From positions 19,074,293-19,138,292 of the forward strand of contig NC_079514.1 in NCBI RefSeq assembly GCF_000801105.2: DNA of 64,000 bases, read 5' to 3'. Below the pieces are notes generated by a model. The model worked only from the letters and a program-made list of their open reading frames with translations. It did not search any database and had not been told where the DNA came from. Shown here in pieces: positions 11,140-22,884 of the stretch. The position numbers and the translations under genes were made by a program. The first letter of the stretch is position 1; every line of letters begins with the position of its first letter. This stretch comes from Raphanus sativus. Taxonomy: Eukaryota; Streptophyta; Magnoliopsida; Brassicales; Brassicaceae.

Positions 11140-11985
11140 GATGGGTTTGGCTTGCTGGATGTGTATCTCTCAAGACAAATCAGTGGATGAAATGGGGTAA
11201 AGAATCGCCACAAGTTTGGTGGTTTAAACTTGATAAGATTCAAGAACTGCTCCTGGCCGAATCACACAGCAAGAGACTTAGGGTTTTTCTTTGCTCTAGG
11301 GGGCAAACTGACTCATATATTTCATAAGGTAAAAATATACAAGGTTGCTTATAGTGGGGATTAAATACCCTGCAGCTATGCCATTCTAAGAGACTTGAAG
11401 CCAAGCAACATGGATTCTTCTTGGATTCTAAAGCAATAAGGCTTAAATATGAATGGACCGACTCTACTTGGATAACTAAAACAAGGCCAACAAGTGCCTG
11501 AATTATTGGACTCAAAATCGACAGCAAGAAATAAAAAGGACTTAAAAAATTTGCCCATAAGTTCTTGAATTAAAATTGAAAGAAAAACCAACATAAACCA
11601 AAAACAATAAACCGGTTAGAAATCATAATTGAAATCTTACCTGGTTACCTTATTTAGAACCACACGGATTACTCATGACCGGATTGGATTGGGGTTGATT
11701 CTGAACCGAGTTCACATGTGGAGATGATTAGACCGGTTCGGTTCTGGGCGAGTGATCTGAATTGAATTGGACTGGCTGAATCTTGAACCTCTATTAAACC
11801 GGCTTGGTCTTGGATCTTCAATTGGATCATCTCTTCAACCAGTAGCTGGTTCTGGCCGGTTTGTCCATCTTGATCTAAGATTTGTTGGACAGCCTTGGAG
11901 AACCCTTCTCTTATCGCCCTGGTTCCACTTCGAGTGGTCGGACCACGCTTAATTATGGGAACCTCTATCTGGATGGCTTCATCAA
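11140..11985. repeat. Direct repeat copy B (846 bp)
   Basis: Second copy of 9322-10171, joined abruptly at 11139/11140 to the integrase N-terminus and ending at 11985 in unrelated DNA. It looks like a duplication or unequal recombination between two elements. Confidence 0.85.
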
Positions 11986-14120
11986 GTGGCGCAAAAATAG
12001 AGAAGCTGAAGCTGAAGCGAGGTAGGAGTTGTAGTTGTTGTGTTTAAGTGTGTAATATGGATGTAAATGGTAGGGAAGAGGAAGAGCCAGTGAGGTTAAA
12101 CGGACATGAATTATCGACGATGAAAGGAGTTTAGAAGTCAATTCATAAACGTTTACCATGGAGAAGTAGGTTTATCGATGTCCGGACCAAGGGCGGACTT
12201 AGAAAATAAGTTAATATGGATCACAGTATATAAATTTATGTTGTATTGAATATAATTTAATAAATTAAAACTATAGTTTTTACAAGACATTAGTCATTAA
12301 TTTTCTCAAAATTTTAAAGAAATATTTTACAATTTTAAATATTAATTTTCAATAATATCATAAATTTATATATCCACATAGTATTTTCATTATAAAAATT
12401 ATTCCTTTTACTTTTTGCTTTTGTCTTATAAAAATAAACTTAATAAAATAATTGTTAAAGTTAAATTTTAAATAAATTATGAGTTTTTTGTTTTGAGAAC
12501 ATAAATATTTAAATGTTCAAGCAAAAATATCTTAACATTTAGATTTATGGATTATTGTTTAGACATTAATATTTAAGGGGTAAAACTGGGTATATTAATT
12601 TTTATAAATGATTTTAAAAAGTTAATTTAGTCATTTTCATCACAAAATTATGATATTTATGAAAATAATTATCTTTATTTAAAAACAATAATACTGTTAT
12701 AAAAATAGTTTTAGGCACTAAATTAAAAGAAAATATTTGCTGACAAAAAAAATCAAAAGAAAATATTTTACAAAAAAACGAAACGCAACACATGTTGACA
12801 AAAAAAAAGAAACACAACATATGGGTTCGAGTTTTGGGATGGATGGGGAACATTTGAAACTCTGCTACCAATTAGCTACAAGATTATCTTTGTACTATGC
12901 ATTTTACAAGCAATATATAGAAGTTAGCATGGGGCACATGCCACACCCACTGTCTATTCAGTGGCGGAACAAGACCAATTATTTGATGGAGACACATAAT
13001 TAATGTTAATATTAAGTTAATATAAAAATACATAATTTATTAATAAAAGATTGTTAATAGTAAATGATAAAAAATTAAACACTAACACTATTTTTTCAAC
13101 CCATGATTATTACAATACGTTCCATATATACAAAATGGAATGTTCAACTTATATATATCAATATGTTAATTTCATGCATATGTTTGGTCAAAATACCTCA
13201 AAAACTAAATTCTAAAAATTAAATTGAATGAATGAGTTATATATTATTTAAATATTAACTATAATTGTTCATGTACTAACAATTATAAATCTAGCACTAA
13301 AACAATAAAATGTGCTTTATACAAGTTGAAATCTAAACTTGAAAATATAAATAGAAAGAGCTATGAAGAAAAAAAAATAAAGAAAAGATACGGTAATAGA
13401 AAAATAATAATACGAACAATAAAACAAAAAGTAGAAACATGTTACTATAAGGGAAATTGGGCTGTATGACATGAAAAAAAAAATATAATTCACTAAGTAA
13501 CTAATTTCCCTAACATTCCTATACATACCGTTAAATTTATATAATAATACTGTATTAGTCCTCGTTTTCACCGGCGTAACCTGCAAAAAAAGAAATAAAT
13601 AATTAATAATTGTTGATTGTACAACATAAAACGTGGCTCTTTGTTGCTCACGCACACTCACAAAATAAGTTTCTCATTGCTAATATTTTGAAAAAGTTAT
13701 CAGATTCCCCAAAACAGATTCCCCAAAACTACGCTCCCGAAAAGTTTTGTAGAGGAGGAAACCAGTTTAGGAGGCTTTGTCGGTGATGGAAATGAGAGGC
13801 TTATCGGATTCCAAAATCAACAGGAGCGAGGACATTAGAATATGTGTGTATCTGAATTTACAGGAAATTTATGTTGTATGTGGGAGAAGATGAACACTTA
13901 TGTTATGTGTTCCATTCTATTTGATAATTAATAAGAAATGCTATTTTGTTACTATACTATTTTATCATGTTTCATTCCATTTGATGGTTAATAAAAAGTG
14001 CTATATTTTGCTTAGAAACATAATTAGTAATTTTTTTTAAAATTATAACTATCTTTACATGTTTTTAATCTGTAAAAATCGTATCGTGATTTATATTGTA
14101 TAGTTTAATATTACATAATA
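11986..14120. other. AT-rich intergenic region with hAT-like termini
   Basis: No gene recognised. Two sequences resemble hAT-type ends of the GGGGCGGA class: AAGGGCGGACTTAG near 12189 and AGTGGCGGAACAAG near 12960. They are in the same orientation, so they cannot be the two ends of a single element. The rest is AT-rich with poly-A/T runs. Confidence 0.3.
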
Positions 14121-14155
14121 CTAGGAAACAAATCCGCGCGTTCGCGCGGGCTATT
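14121..14155 (-). mobile_element. Helitron 3' terminus (minus strand)
   Basis: On the minus strand: hairpin CCGCGCGAACGCGCGG, then ATTTGTTTC and CTAG at 14121-14124, followed by T. This is the canonical plant Helitron 3' end. The body would extend to higher coordinates, but its 5' end was not located and may be lost. Confidence 0.65.
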
Positions 14156-14697
14156 AAATTCTTTACTAATAATTTTAAATGGGTCAATATTAAATAAATT
14201 TTACGCACAATAATTAAATTTATTTTTAATTTTTAAAAGTTATTTTTGTGTTTCATTTATGTCCCACATTTATTAACTACTTAATAAAATGTATGCATAA
14301 TATACACATATAAAAGTCAATTTGAATTATTCTAAGTATACCTTATATTTTCAAATTACTGATCAATCAAGGGATTTATAAAAAAAGATGAAATATTGAT
14401 ATTGTTAATTGTAAAGGTGTTTTGATTGTCTATAGATAAATAGCAATTTATAAAAAAATCCATTTACAATTATAAAAAAATGTTGATCTTAATATTACTA
14501 GGAATTAAATTTTTGGATATGAATTTCTTTTTGTTAGAACAGATATTTTCACTTCTATACAATTATAAGATTAATTGAAGATTCAATAACATACAACTGA
14601 TACAAGAGATATAATGTTAAGGAAATTGAGTTTCTTACAAATTGCATAGAGTTTTATACACTTACAAATTGAGTTTCTTACAAATTGCATAGTGTTT

Positions 14698-14868
14698 TAA
14701 TTGAATGAATAGTGTTTTAGTGTGGTGAATATTGTCACACTAAATTTGGTGTGAAATTATAGTGTTGCACTAAAATAGTGTAATTTTTACAGTTCCATTG
14801 GAGATGATTTTGGTGTAAAAACTACACTAAAATAGTGTTTTGCAGTCCCATTGGAGATGACCTAAGAG
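14698..14868. repeat. MITE-like inverted-repeat sequence
   Basis: Short non-coding block with internal inverted repeats (ACACTAAAATAGTGT-type) and two copies of CCATTGGAGATGA. It is followed by TAAGAGCATCATTAACCC (14867-14884), which matches the TIR of the Harbinger-like element at 27852-29256. Confidence 0.45.
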
Positions 14869-15011
14869 CATCATTAACCCAAATATTCAATTAGGGGTGT
14901 TTATTCCTTTTTTTAATAATTAAAGTGGTAAAAATGATTAAGCCCGACGCTTGAATCACTCTTGGACAGCTTAATTAAGCACCAACGCTTCCCGCTTCCA
15001 TCTTTTGTCTA

Positions 15012-16113
15012 TCTATACTATTAAAAGGGAAGCAGTCTTGAAAAGTCGACTTATACAAGTTATTTTGGACCATTTCATTAACTAACAAGTTTTGGCCTTA
15101 CCATAATATTTGACTAATAATACATAACCTAAAATTTCTCTAACAATAATTTAGTCCATTCTTTTATTTATTAGAATACATCCTTTTGTACGTGCAAAAG
15201 TTAAACGATATGTACACTTTTATTTAACTGGAAAATATCACACGAAAATGATATAACAGTATGCTTTATATACGATCTTTTTTTTTGCCAGGTCATATCA
15301 ATACAAGACTCAAACAATATCAATCGTTTGATCCAGTTGCCAAAAAAAAAAAAAAATCAATTGTTTGATCCAGCAACTATGTAACAGTAAACTACATCCT
15401 ATCTATACTTATGTAGACTATATATCTCATCTTTAGATCAAGATCGGTTCGTGTATTTAGAATAAGAAAAAAGATTTGAAATATTTAAAAATCTAAAAGT
15501 AGCCAAAACACGAAAAATACTTGAAACCCCAAAAAAATTCCGAAATATTCAAATATCTATAGATTCAAAATTTTATTCGAAATCTGGTCCGATGTACCAA
15601 AAAATACTCAAATTTATCTGAATACCCCATTTTTAAAAAAAATTTGAAATTTTATTCGAAACCTAACTATTATCGTAAACCCAAACCCAAAACTTTTTAA
15701 AAAATATCCGTAATACCGAAAATATTTGAAATATCTAAACATACTTAATACACAAAATAATTATGATCGGGATCTCAAGTAGGACCTGAACACAAACAAA
15801 GATTCGTGGGTACAGAAAGATACCCAGGTAATTTTCTCAGGATCCGGATCTAAACCAAACCTAAGAAAAAATTATATAAGATTATACATATAAAATCTCA
15901 AATAAACTAATTAATAAAATATATAAAAGTTATATCCTGAGAAAATTATATAAACGTTATAGAAGTTATATATTTTTCAATATAACATGACTTTGTATAA
16001 TATAATCCAAAAATCTATACTTTCGAAACGCGGATCAAAATATACAAAATCCTAGAATATTAATTTGTATCAAATTCTGTTTATAACCTAATGAAACCCG
16101 CACTTTAATCTAG
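15012..16113 (+). mobile_element. Non-autonomous Helitron
   Basis: Starts TCTATACTATTAAAAGGGAA at 15012 after A and ends AATCTAG at 16113 before T, giving the A/T insertion site and 5'-TC...CTAG-3' ends of Helitrons. Length 1102 bp. The interior (15470-15870) is low-complexity CCGAAAA/CCAAAT-type quasi-tandem sequence. No Rep/helicase coding is present. Confidence 0.78.
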
Positions 16114-17040
16114 TTTTTTTTTTAATCTGAAAATCACTAAGCTCCCCATCCTAAGCTACTGCATTAATGAGCTCTAACTCTAGTACAAACTGCTCAACAC
16201 TACCCCTCTTTGTCTACCACATATTGAGACTCCCATTGTTTAATCAAAAACTCAATAAACAACATCCTATTACTTTCCGCTACGTCGGGGCTGCAAAACA
16301 ATAGTCAAAATAGATTGGAAAACTTGTTACAACAAAGTTTTGATTCATCAAATTATAAAGCAGCATAGGATTACAAACAACACATGAATGTAATTGTTAA
16401 ATCATGTTGGAAAAATGATCATCAAATGTAATATTAGTTATTAAGGAATGCAATTGTTCACATGAATATTCATTTACATATTGCAGTTCCGATTAAAACA
16501 AACTTGGTAAAAAAATACTGTTCCAATAAACTGATTCATGCAGTTGAAATGGATAAGCGACGACAAATCATAACTCTTCACTTGGAATCTTTTGTTAAAT
16601 GAAACAATTATAGGAGTTGTAAATCTTACTTCTATTGGCGTTTCAACTGCTATTCTGTATAGAATGTACTTTTTTATTTGAAGATAGAGTGAAGCGAAGG
16701 CTAATAAGTGGTTTTCAATCACGGATTCCTAACTAAAATTCTGGGTTGAAAACGTTACCGGAAGAGATCAATGAGTTTTTGAGAGCAAAGTAATCTTAGC
16801 TGAGATAAATTAAGTGGTAAATTAAAGTAGTAGTGGGTTGGGGAGACAGAAAAAAAGATGGGGATTAACACAAAAATCAGAAAAGAGGATCTCAGTGGTG
16901 TGAAAACAGACGTGGAAAAAAAGAGAGAGAAAGACAATTATTCTCATATCAAAAACAAAATATGAAGAGAAAAATCACAGAGAAAGAAACAGTTATTTCC
17001 ATAACAAAAGAATTTCAGGGTAAGTGATGGGGAATAAAGA
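16114..17040. other. Intergenic, no gene recognised
   Basis: Nothing I can identify. Short ORFs on both strands lack any motif. Confidence 0.4.
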
Positions 17041-17049
17041 ATATTATTC

Positions 17050-17600
17050 TGAAAGGGTTGCGTCTTCTGAGTTCAGAGTGTTGTGTCTTTTTGGGAAGCA
17101 GTGTTTCAAACATGAAACACCTTTAGACAAAATAACTGCTGATGTCATACATTTAAAAGAAACTAACACTCAACCATTTCATAATGAAAGAATCTCTACC
17201 GTAAGATTTAACTTTTATTTTCCTATAGAAAATGCATATGTCAACGAAAACAAAAAGTGGCAAATGAAAGTGAAAAGGAAAAGAATATATATATATATAT
17301 ATATTTATTTATTTATTTATTTATTTATTTATATATATGCTAAGAAAATTTCTTTTGAAAGGGTTGTGTCTTTTGGGTATTTCAACAAAAAAGGTTGTGA
17401 TTGTAGAGAAGCAATGGTTCAAAACTGAAAGAAACGTTAAGACACACCGTTTAGTTTAATAACTGATGACATCATACATCTAAACGAAACTAAAATTTGA
17501 CCATTAGATTGCATAAGGAAGCTATCTCTACCATCCGATTTCATTTTTATTTTCCTATAAAAAATGATGATGACATTGATCAGCAAAAAGTGGTTTGCTA
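17050..17600. repeat. Diverged tandem duplication split by a microsatellite
   Basis: Block 1 (about 17054-17268) and block 2 (about 17359-17595) share, in order, GAAAGGGTTGYGTCTT, AATAACTGMTGAYRTCATACAT, AAACTAA, TCTCTACC and TTTTATTTTCCTATA-AAAATG. Between them lies (AT)n plus (TTTA)n at 17285-17338. Confidence 0.7.
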
Positions 17601-17639
17601 TTATATATAGATAATACATAATATTATGTATTTTTCAGA

Positions 17640-18060
17640 TTTTGATATTTGGGGTTAGTGTTCATATTTGGATTAGAGTTTAGTGAATGGAGATTAGGGT
17701 TTAGTATTTAGAATATGAAGGAGTATGGTTAGTGTCGCGTCAACTTTTTACATTGAATCACATACATTTTATAATTTCCCCAATATGTACGATGTTATTT
17801 AGTTTGTTTTATTCTATTTGGGTTTATGATTTATATTTGGGTTTAGAGTTTATACTTGGGTTTAAGGTTTGCTGATTATAATTTAGGGGTTAAATATTTA
17901 GGGATTGAAGATGTACTATGTTATTTATTTTGTTCCATTCTATTTGGGTTTAGGGTTTATTTTTGGGTTTATGGTTTATACTTTGGTTTAGGGTTTACTA
18001 ATTAGAATTTAGGGTTTAATATTTAGGGGTTAGAGGTGGAATAGGATATGGTTTATTATC
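17640..18060. repeat. Degenerate telomere-like (TTTAGGG) repeats
   Basis: Repeated variants of GGGTTTAGGGTTT and ATTAGGGTTTAGTATTTA over about 400 bp, highly degenerate. Interstitial telomere-like sequence of this sort is frequent in plant intergenic DNA. Confidence 0.55.
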
Positions 18061-19870
18061 TAAATTGGGGATGAGGTTGATGTCCTAATATATTTTAGTG
18101 AAATAGAATAGAGTGACTGAGGTTGGTAAATGGAATACAAAATATATTGGAAAGAGTTCTATTTTAGTCTACACATTTAAAGTGACGTAGTTCTCTTCTA
18201 CACCAACTCACCTTTATCTTAGGCCATATAAATCACAATCAACGTAATTTATATCTCCTGCTTCACCGGCAACTTGTTGCATCAATGAGTATAACCGGAT
18301 AATGTGAGGGTTAAATGTCATCGATTGAATTACATCAAAATCATAGCTAGTTTCTCAATTACACTTCTGATTTTAGTTATCTGGCAAATTAGCCTCTGCT
18401 ATAATAGCTAAAGACAGATACAGTAAAAATGTAAAAGTTAACGTAGATGTGTCAAATATGAAACAACACATTAATTATAAAGATGCACTTCGAACTCTGT
18501 TAATGGTGGAGTTCACCTGGACAGTTTTACCATTTGATCTACCACGGCTAAACATATATTTTATATCTAAGCAAATTTCATAAGTAGTCAGGGGCACGTG
18601 CCCCCGTACCCAACATTGTAGATTCCCATTGTGCCCACGTGGAACCGTCCCTGGTCGGGGCCAAGAGAAATATAAGGCCACTTCCATTGATAATATTACA
18701 TTAGTATCTTGTGATTGGAAAATTAATAAAAATAAAAAAATACAAGAAAAAAGTAAAAGTATCTGTCAGAATCTATGCAGAGATACTTTTATTGATATTA
18801 AAACTTCTTCTACCATTTGTCTAACTTTTATTGGTCCATTTATTTTCTTAATTAAATTTATTAAAGAAAATAATTTTAAGATACCCATTATAGATTTAAC
18901 CAATAAGGTTGTCCTAATGACAGTTCAATTAGTGAACTCAGTTGGTTAATGAATTGGAATGATTTAGCTTCTTTTGTTTTTGTTGAATCTGACTTGGCAA
19001 ATTGTCTGATTCTTGATTAAATTAAATGACATGAATAGCTTGCTACTTGATGTTCCTCAATATCTTCTTATATACACTATTTAGAATAGCTTAAATAATA
19101 ATTTATAGTATTATTTTTTATACATCTATAATAAAACAAACCAATTTTCTATTAGTATAAGAAGATCTCCGATCTATTGTTATTTTTGTTTCCATAATAA
19201 CATTTGAGTCATTTCACTCCAATTCATTGTTATTTCATTCCCTAAAATATAGATTATTTTTTTCTTATCTTATTTAGGAAAATATAGTAATCTCTAATAT
19301 GTATTCTATATTTTAAGAGTTACTATTATAGATGAATACATTGGAACAAACTCCATCACTATTATAGAGATTTTTAAAAGAAAAATATAAAAAACACATT
19401 GGAAATGGTCTAACAATCAATCTCAATCTCTACTAATATTTGATTTTATTTTATTCAATAATATAAATAATAACAATAATGTATTTTCTATGTGATAAAC
19501 AATAAAATTCTTGTTACAATGAAGCTAATTTTACTAGATTACCCATAATCGTTATTTTCCCTTTGGCAACGACCTTAATTCTTAGTGTTGATTTAAACCA
19601 AGAGAATGAATTCACAAAAATGTTTATTATAAGAGAATGAATTCAAAGGTTTTTTGTTGATTAGTCAAAGGTGGAGCCAAAAGTGGAGCCAACATTGCAT
19701 TATGCTTATTATCAAAGACATTCGACTCATGCCAACTAAAATATATAAATTGCAAGGCCTTATTATATTGAATTTTCATGTAGTATAGTGGTTTGTTGAT
19801 CATTACCTGAGTTTTTGGCAACTATAGTGATGGCAACCAGAGCAATGTAGGCGGATCTAACATACAAAAC
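18061..19870. other. Intergenic, no gene recognised
   Basis: AT-rich. Includes a 14-bp perfect palindrome GGGGCACGTGCCCC near 18591 and otherwise no coding or transposon signature I can support. Confidence 0.4.
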
Positions 19871-19877
19871 AAGATCT

Positions 19878-20087
19878 CTACTCATGATTGATTTCTTGTC
19901 TCTTTTTATCTTCTTTATTATCGAAATCGAGGTTGTAAATGGTAGCTATCCATGCTAAACATATTGCATTTAAAGCTATTGAAAGCTTGGCCATATTGTC
20001 TTCACTGAGAACAACATTCTTCCTCGCTCCAACCAAATATGCAGCTAATCCAACCAAACATGGTGATAACCCAACCAAACTTCCCAA
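19878..20087 (-). CDS. Small hypothetical membrane-protein-like ORF
   Basis: A 69-codon open frame on the minus strand. It has no ATG at its 5' limit (begins with TTG) and could be an exon. The peptide is hydrophobic at the N-terminus (CLVGLAAYLVGARKN), has a second hydrophobic stretch (ALNAICLAWIATIYNL) and ends with a charged tail. Composition is more gene-like than the surrounding AT-rich DNA. I do not recognise it. No flanking exon was found, so a remnant of a small gene is possible. Confidence 0.25.
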   Translation of the reverse strand: MGSLVGLSPCLVGLAAYLVGARKNVVLSEDNMAKLSIALNAICLAWIATIYNLDFDNKEDKKRQEINHE

Positions 20088-20099
20088 TAATTAAATTGT

Positions 20100-21640
20100 T
20101 GGTTATCAAAATGTTTATAAGCAATGTTAAAATCCGAGAATCTAAGAAACAATGTTAATCAGAATCTAACAATGTGTTTATTAGAGAATTCAACAATTTT
20201 TATCAGGATTGCCATATAAATGATTCAACAATGTTTATCTAAACAAATATTTATCACAAATCAACAAGCTTTTACCAAAGCAAGTATATATCAAATTGAA
20301 TTGCTTCCATTCTCTTAAACTAAAACCCTAAGTATTACAAAAAGTAAAATTTATATGATCGTTTACACAGATCTTAAGAAGACGAAAACAAAAGTAACCT
20401 AGAGAAAAATAAAAAGAAAATCCAAAAAAATGAAGCAGATTAGAAACTCTATAATAGTTTTTACAAAATCAAACTCAAATTTCAAACCAGAAATTCTGAA
20501 AATGAGATGACGAAAAACAAAATTGAGCTATCAAATTCAAAATCAGATTTGAATGTCGGTAACAGTTTTCCATGATCAAGCTTAGACATTGAACCAAATT
20601 TGAAATATGTAACAGTTTAAAAAAAATCAAAATCAAAATCCAACCAAATCTGAACTTCATAACAATTTTAAATTTACTTGGACATTTAAGCCTGACTCGC
20701 AACGGATTGAACTAATGAAAACCAAATCGAGCTACGGAAAACAAAATTTTATTTAAAAAAATTACTTTGATGGTTTCGCTCAATCGTTTTCTCTATTATG
20801 CACGTTAATATTTACTTTCGAGATGGCTATAAGAAGCCCAATGGTCAGCAATGCTGGTAAGTTTTATAATTAAAAAAACTATTGTAAACAAATTATGTTT
20901 AAGAATGAGAAGAGAGACTTTAATAATAATTTCTATTTGATTTAACCAAAAGAATCCAATACTAAAATGCAGAGTTTTTTTTGGAAGGCACTTTTTCTAC
21001 TTGTTTACTGAATTTAATGCAATTGATCTTTTATTTTGTGTGTGTTGTGTGTTGTGAACAATGACATCTTGTTATGGACATTTTAGGCTTTGATTCATTT
21101 CAGACATTCCATCCGGTACTAAGGCATATATTGATTACCTAGAACCACTTGTCGAAAAAATAATAAAACCAATTTCAGACAAACATAATATTACTAGTTC
21201 TATTGAGAGGGAATAACTATAATCAATCTATATTAGAGCTAACTAGAAAGAAACACACAACTTTTAAACCATTGAATATCTATTTGATCAGTTATAATAA
21301 ATTTGGATGAACATAGTCTTAAATGCTCATGAGACTATTTAGAGAAATTAAACCCATAAGAAAAGCAGAAAATCAACATACGAACAATTTTCACCTCAAC
21401 GAAACCCTTTTGGAGCTAAAGAACTGCAGCAGTCCAAAAGACTTTCTATCTTCAGACAATACTAAAATTATACATGGTTACGATTAGATTACCTCACCTT
21501 CTCAGCCAGTTCCAAATGCGCTGAGTCAATGGTCTGCTAACTAGGCAGTACATCTCTATACATATGTTGAGGTTTTATTAAAAAGCTCATTATATCTTAT
21601 GTTATAATAATTGTCTGATACCATGTACTTGCATGCAGTT
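20100..21640. other. Intergenic, no gene recognised
   Basis: AT-rich, with CAATGTTTATC/CAAATTTGAA-type simple repetition around 20140-20700. Nothing else supported. Confidence 0.4.
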
Positions 21641-21727
21641 TGTGGTGGTTATCCTGCTGGCTATACAGAATCACAAGCACCACAAAACACTGCTTATGGC
21701 ACACATCCAACACCATTTGCTGCTCAG
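21640..21727 (+). pseudogene. Orphan exon-like segment, Gly/Pro/Gln/Tyr-rich
   Basis: Between acceptor-like TTGCATGCAG and donor-like CAGGTACA lies an open block reading CGGYPAGYTESQAPQNTAYG and continuing to AAQ. The composition resembles low-complexity tails of plant RNA-binding proteins. No partner exons were found nearby, so it is probably a fragment. Confidence 0.3.
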
Positions 21728-22884
21728 GTACATAGTCTTAGTTTTACCGGACAATGACTTATTCTTTGTCAGTTATTAGTTTTGATGAGCCAAATTAAAA
21801 GACTTGGAGTTTACAAATATGAGACATACGGATTCAAGGTTATGCAATTCAAACTGTAGTTGTAAGCTCACCACTTAAGGGGTTAAAGAGATAAAATGTA
21901 ACTTTGTATATAGTGATGCATGTGAGATATTTAAATAACTGATTCAAACTTTCTAATTTGTATTTTCCTTCAAAGACCATAAAAGAACTATAGAGTTGTG
22001 TTTGAAGGGAGAAAATCTCATAATGAATGATCTATAAAGAAATGATTTATGATACTATATTATCGAAAAACATAAGAAGAAACCATGTGGTAATTGAAGA
22101 GTCACCAAAAAAATATTCCATACTTTCTAAAATTAAGCTAAGGAGCGTTATACAAAACAACAAAAACATACATGCCGAGAAAACGTATGTGAGAATCCAC
22201 CGACAATAACAGTCGAGCCGTTATAAAAATTGAATAATTTATTATCTACCGATACAATTGTTTAAACATTTAAATCCAATTGAATGCTAATAAACACCAA
22301 TATATGCTATCACTCTAAAAACTGCCATTAACATGTCATTTTATTAATGTGTTACATTTGAAATATAAAAATAAATTTACTAATTATAAAAACTTAACGT
22401 TAATTTAGTATGTTCTCAAAAACTATAGTAACTATTGATGTGTTTAATTTAACAAATGCAAAAGTCAAAAACCTTAATTAGACTAAAACTATAAATGATG
22501 AGGGTTGGTTTAGTATAAATTGAAAACAAATGGGGTGAATTAATGAGATAAATAAAGAGAAGGTACCAAATGTAGATTAAAAAAAAGAAAGAAAGGAATA
22601 AACAGTCTCTTACCCTATCTAGACCCAAAGAAACCTTTCGGTCTCCTCTTTATTTTTTATTTTATTTCTGTAACATAAATCGTAGATCTAAAAACCCTAT
22701 ATAAATCTCTCATTCTCTCATTCTCTTCTTCATCAACCTTCCTCGATTCCTCAGATCTGTTACCTCTTCTATTGATAAAGAGAGAGTGCCTTTTTATCTT
22801 CTCTTGGCTTTTTCTCAAACTTGGGGAAGTTGTTCGTATTGGATCGTTACATTTCCATTTCGATCTTATTCTTCGCTTGAATAA
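21728..22884. other. Upstream region and 5' UTR of the NTF2-RRM gene
   Basis: AT-rich up to about 22590. The CT-rich stretch 22700-22780 (TCTCTCATTCTCTCATTCTC and similar) is typical of a Brassicaceae 5' UTR. A TATA-like TATATAAATC lies near 22698. A possible upstream ORF (22772-22963) overlaps the true start in another frame. Confidence 0.45.

Larger units (their letters stand above)
8990..11985 (-). mobile_element. Rearranged Ty3/Gypsy retrotransposon remnant
   Basis: Contains the 3' half of a Gypsy pol on the minus strand (integrase and C-terminal region, 9856-11139) followed towards lower coordinates by non-coding, LTR-like sequence to about 8990. A second copy of the pol C-terminus plus the non-coding segment sits upstream (11140-11985), so the remnant is not colinear with an intact element. 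No gag, protease or reverse transcriptase is present, and LTR borders could not be set. Confidence 0.7.

Noticed and set aside
12189..12975. Complete hAT element between two GGCGGA-type ends
   Set aside because: Both end-like sequences point the same way, so they cannot be the inverted termini of one element.
17640..18060. Chromosome end (telomere)
   Set aside because: Repeats are highly degenerate and flanked on both sides by normal interstitial DNA.
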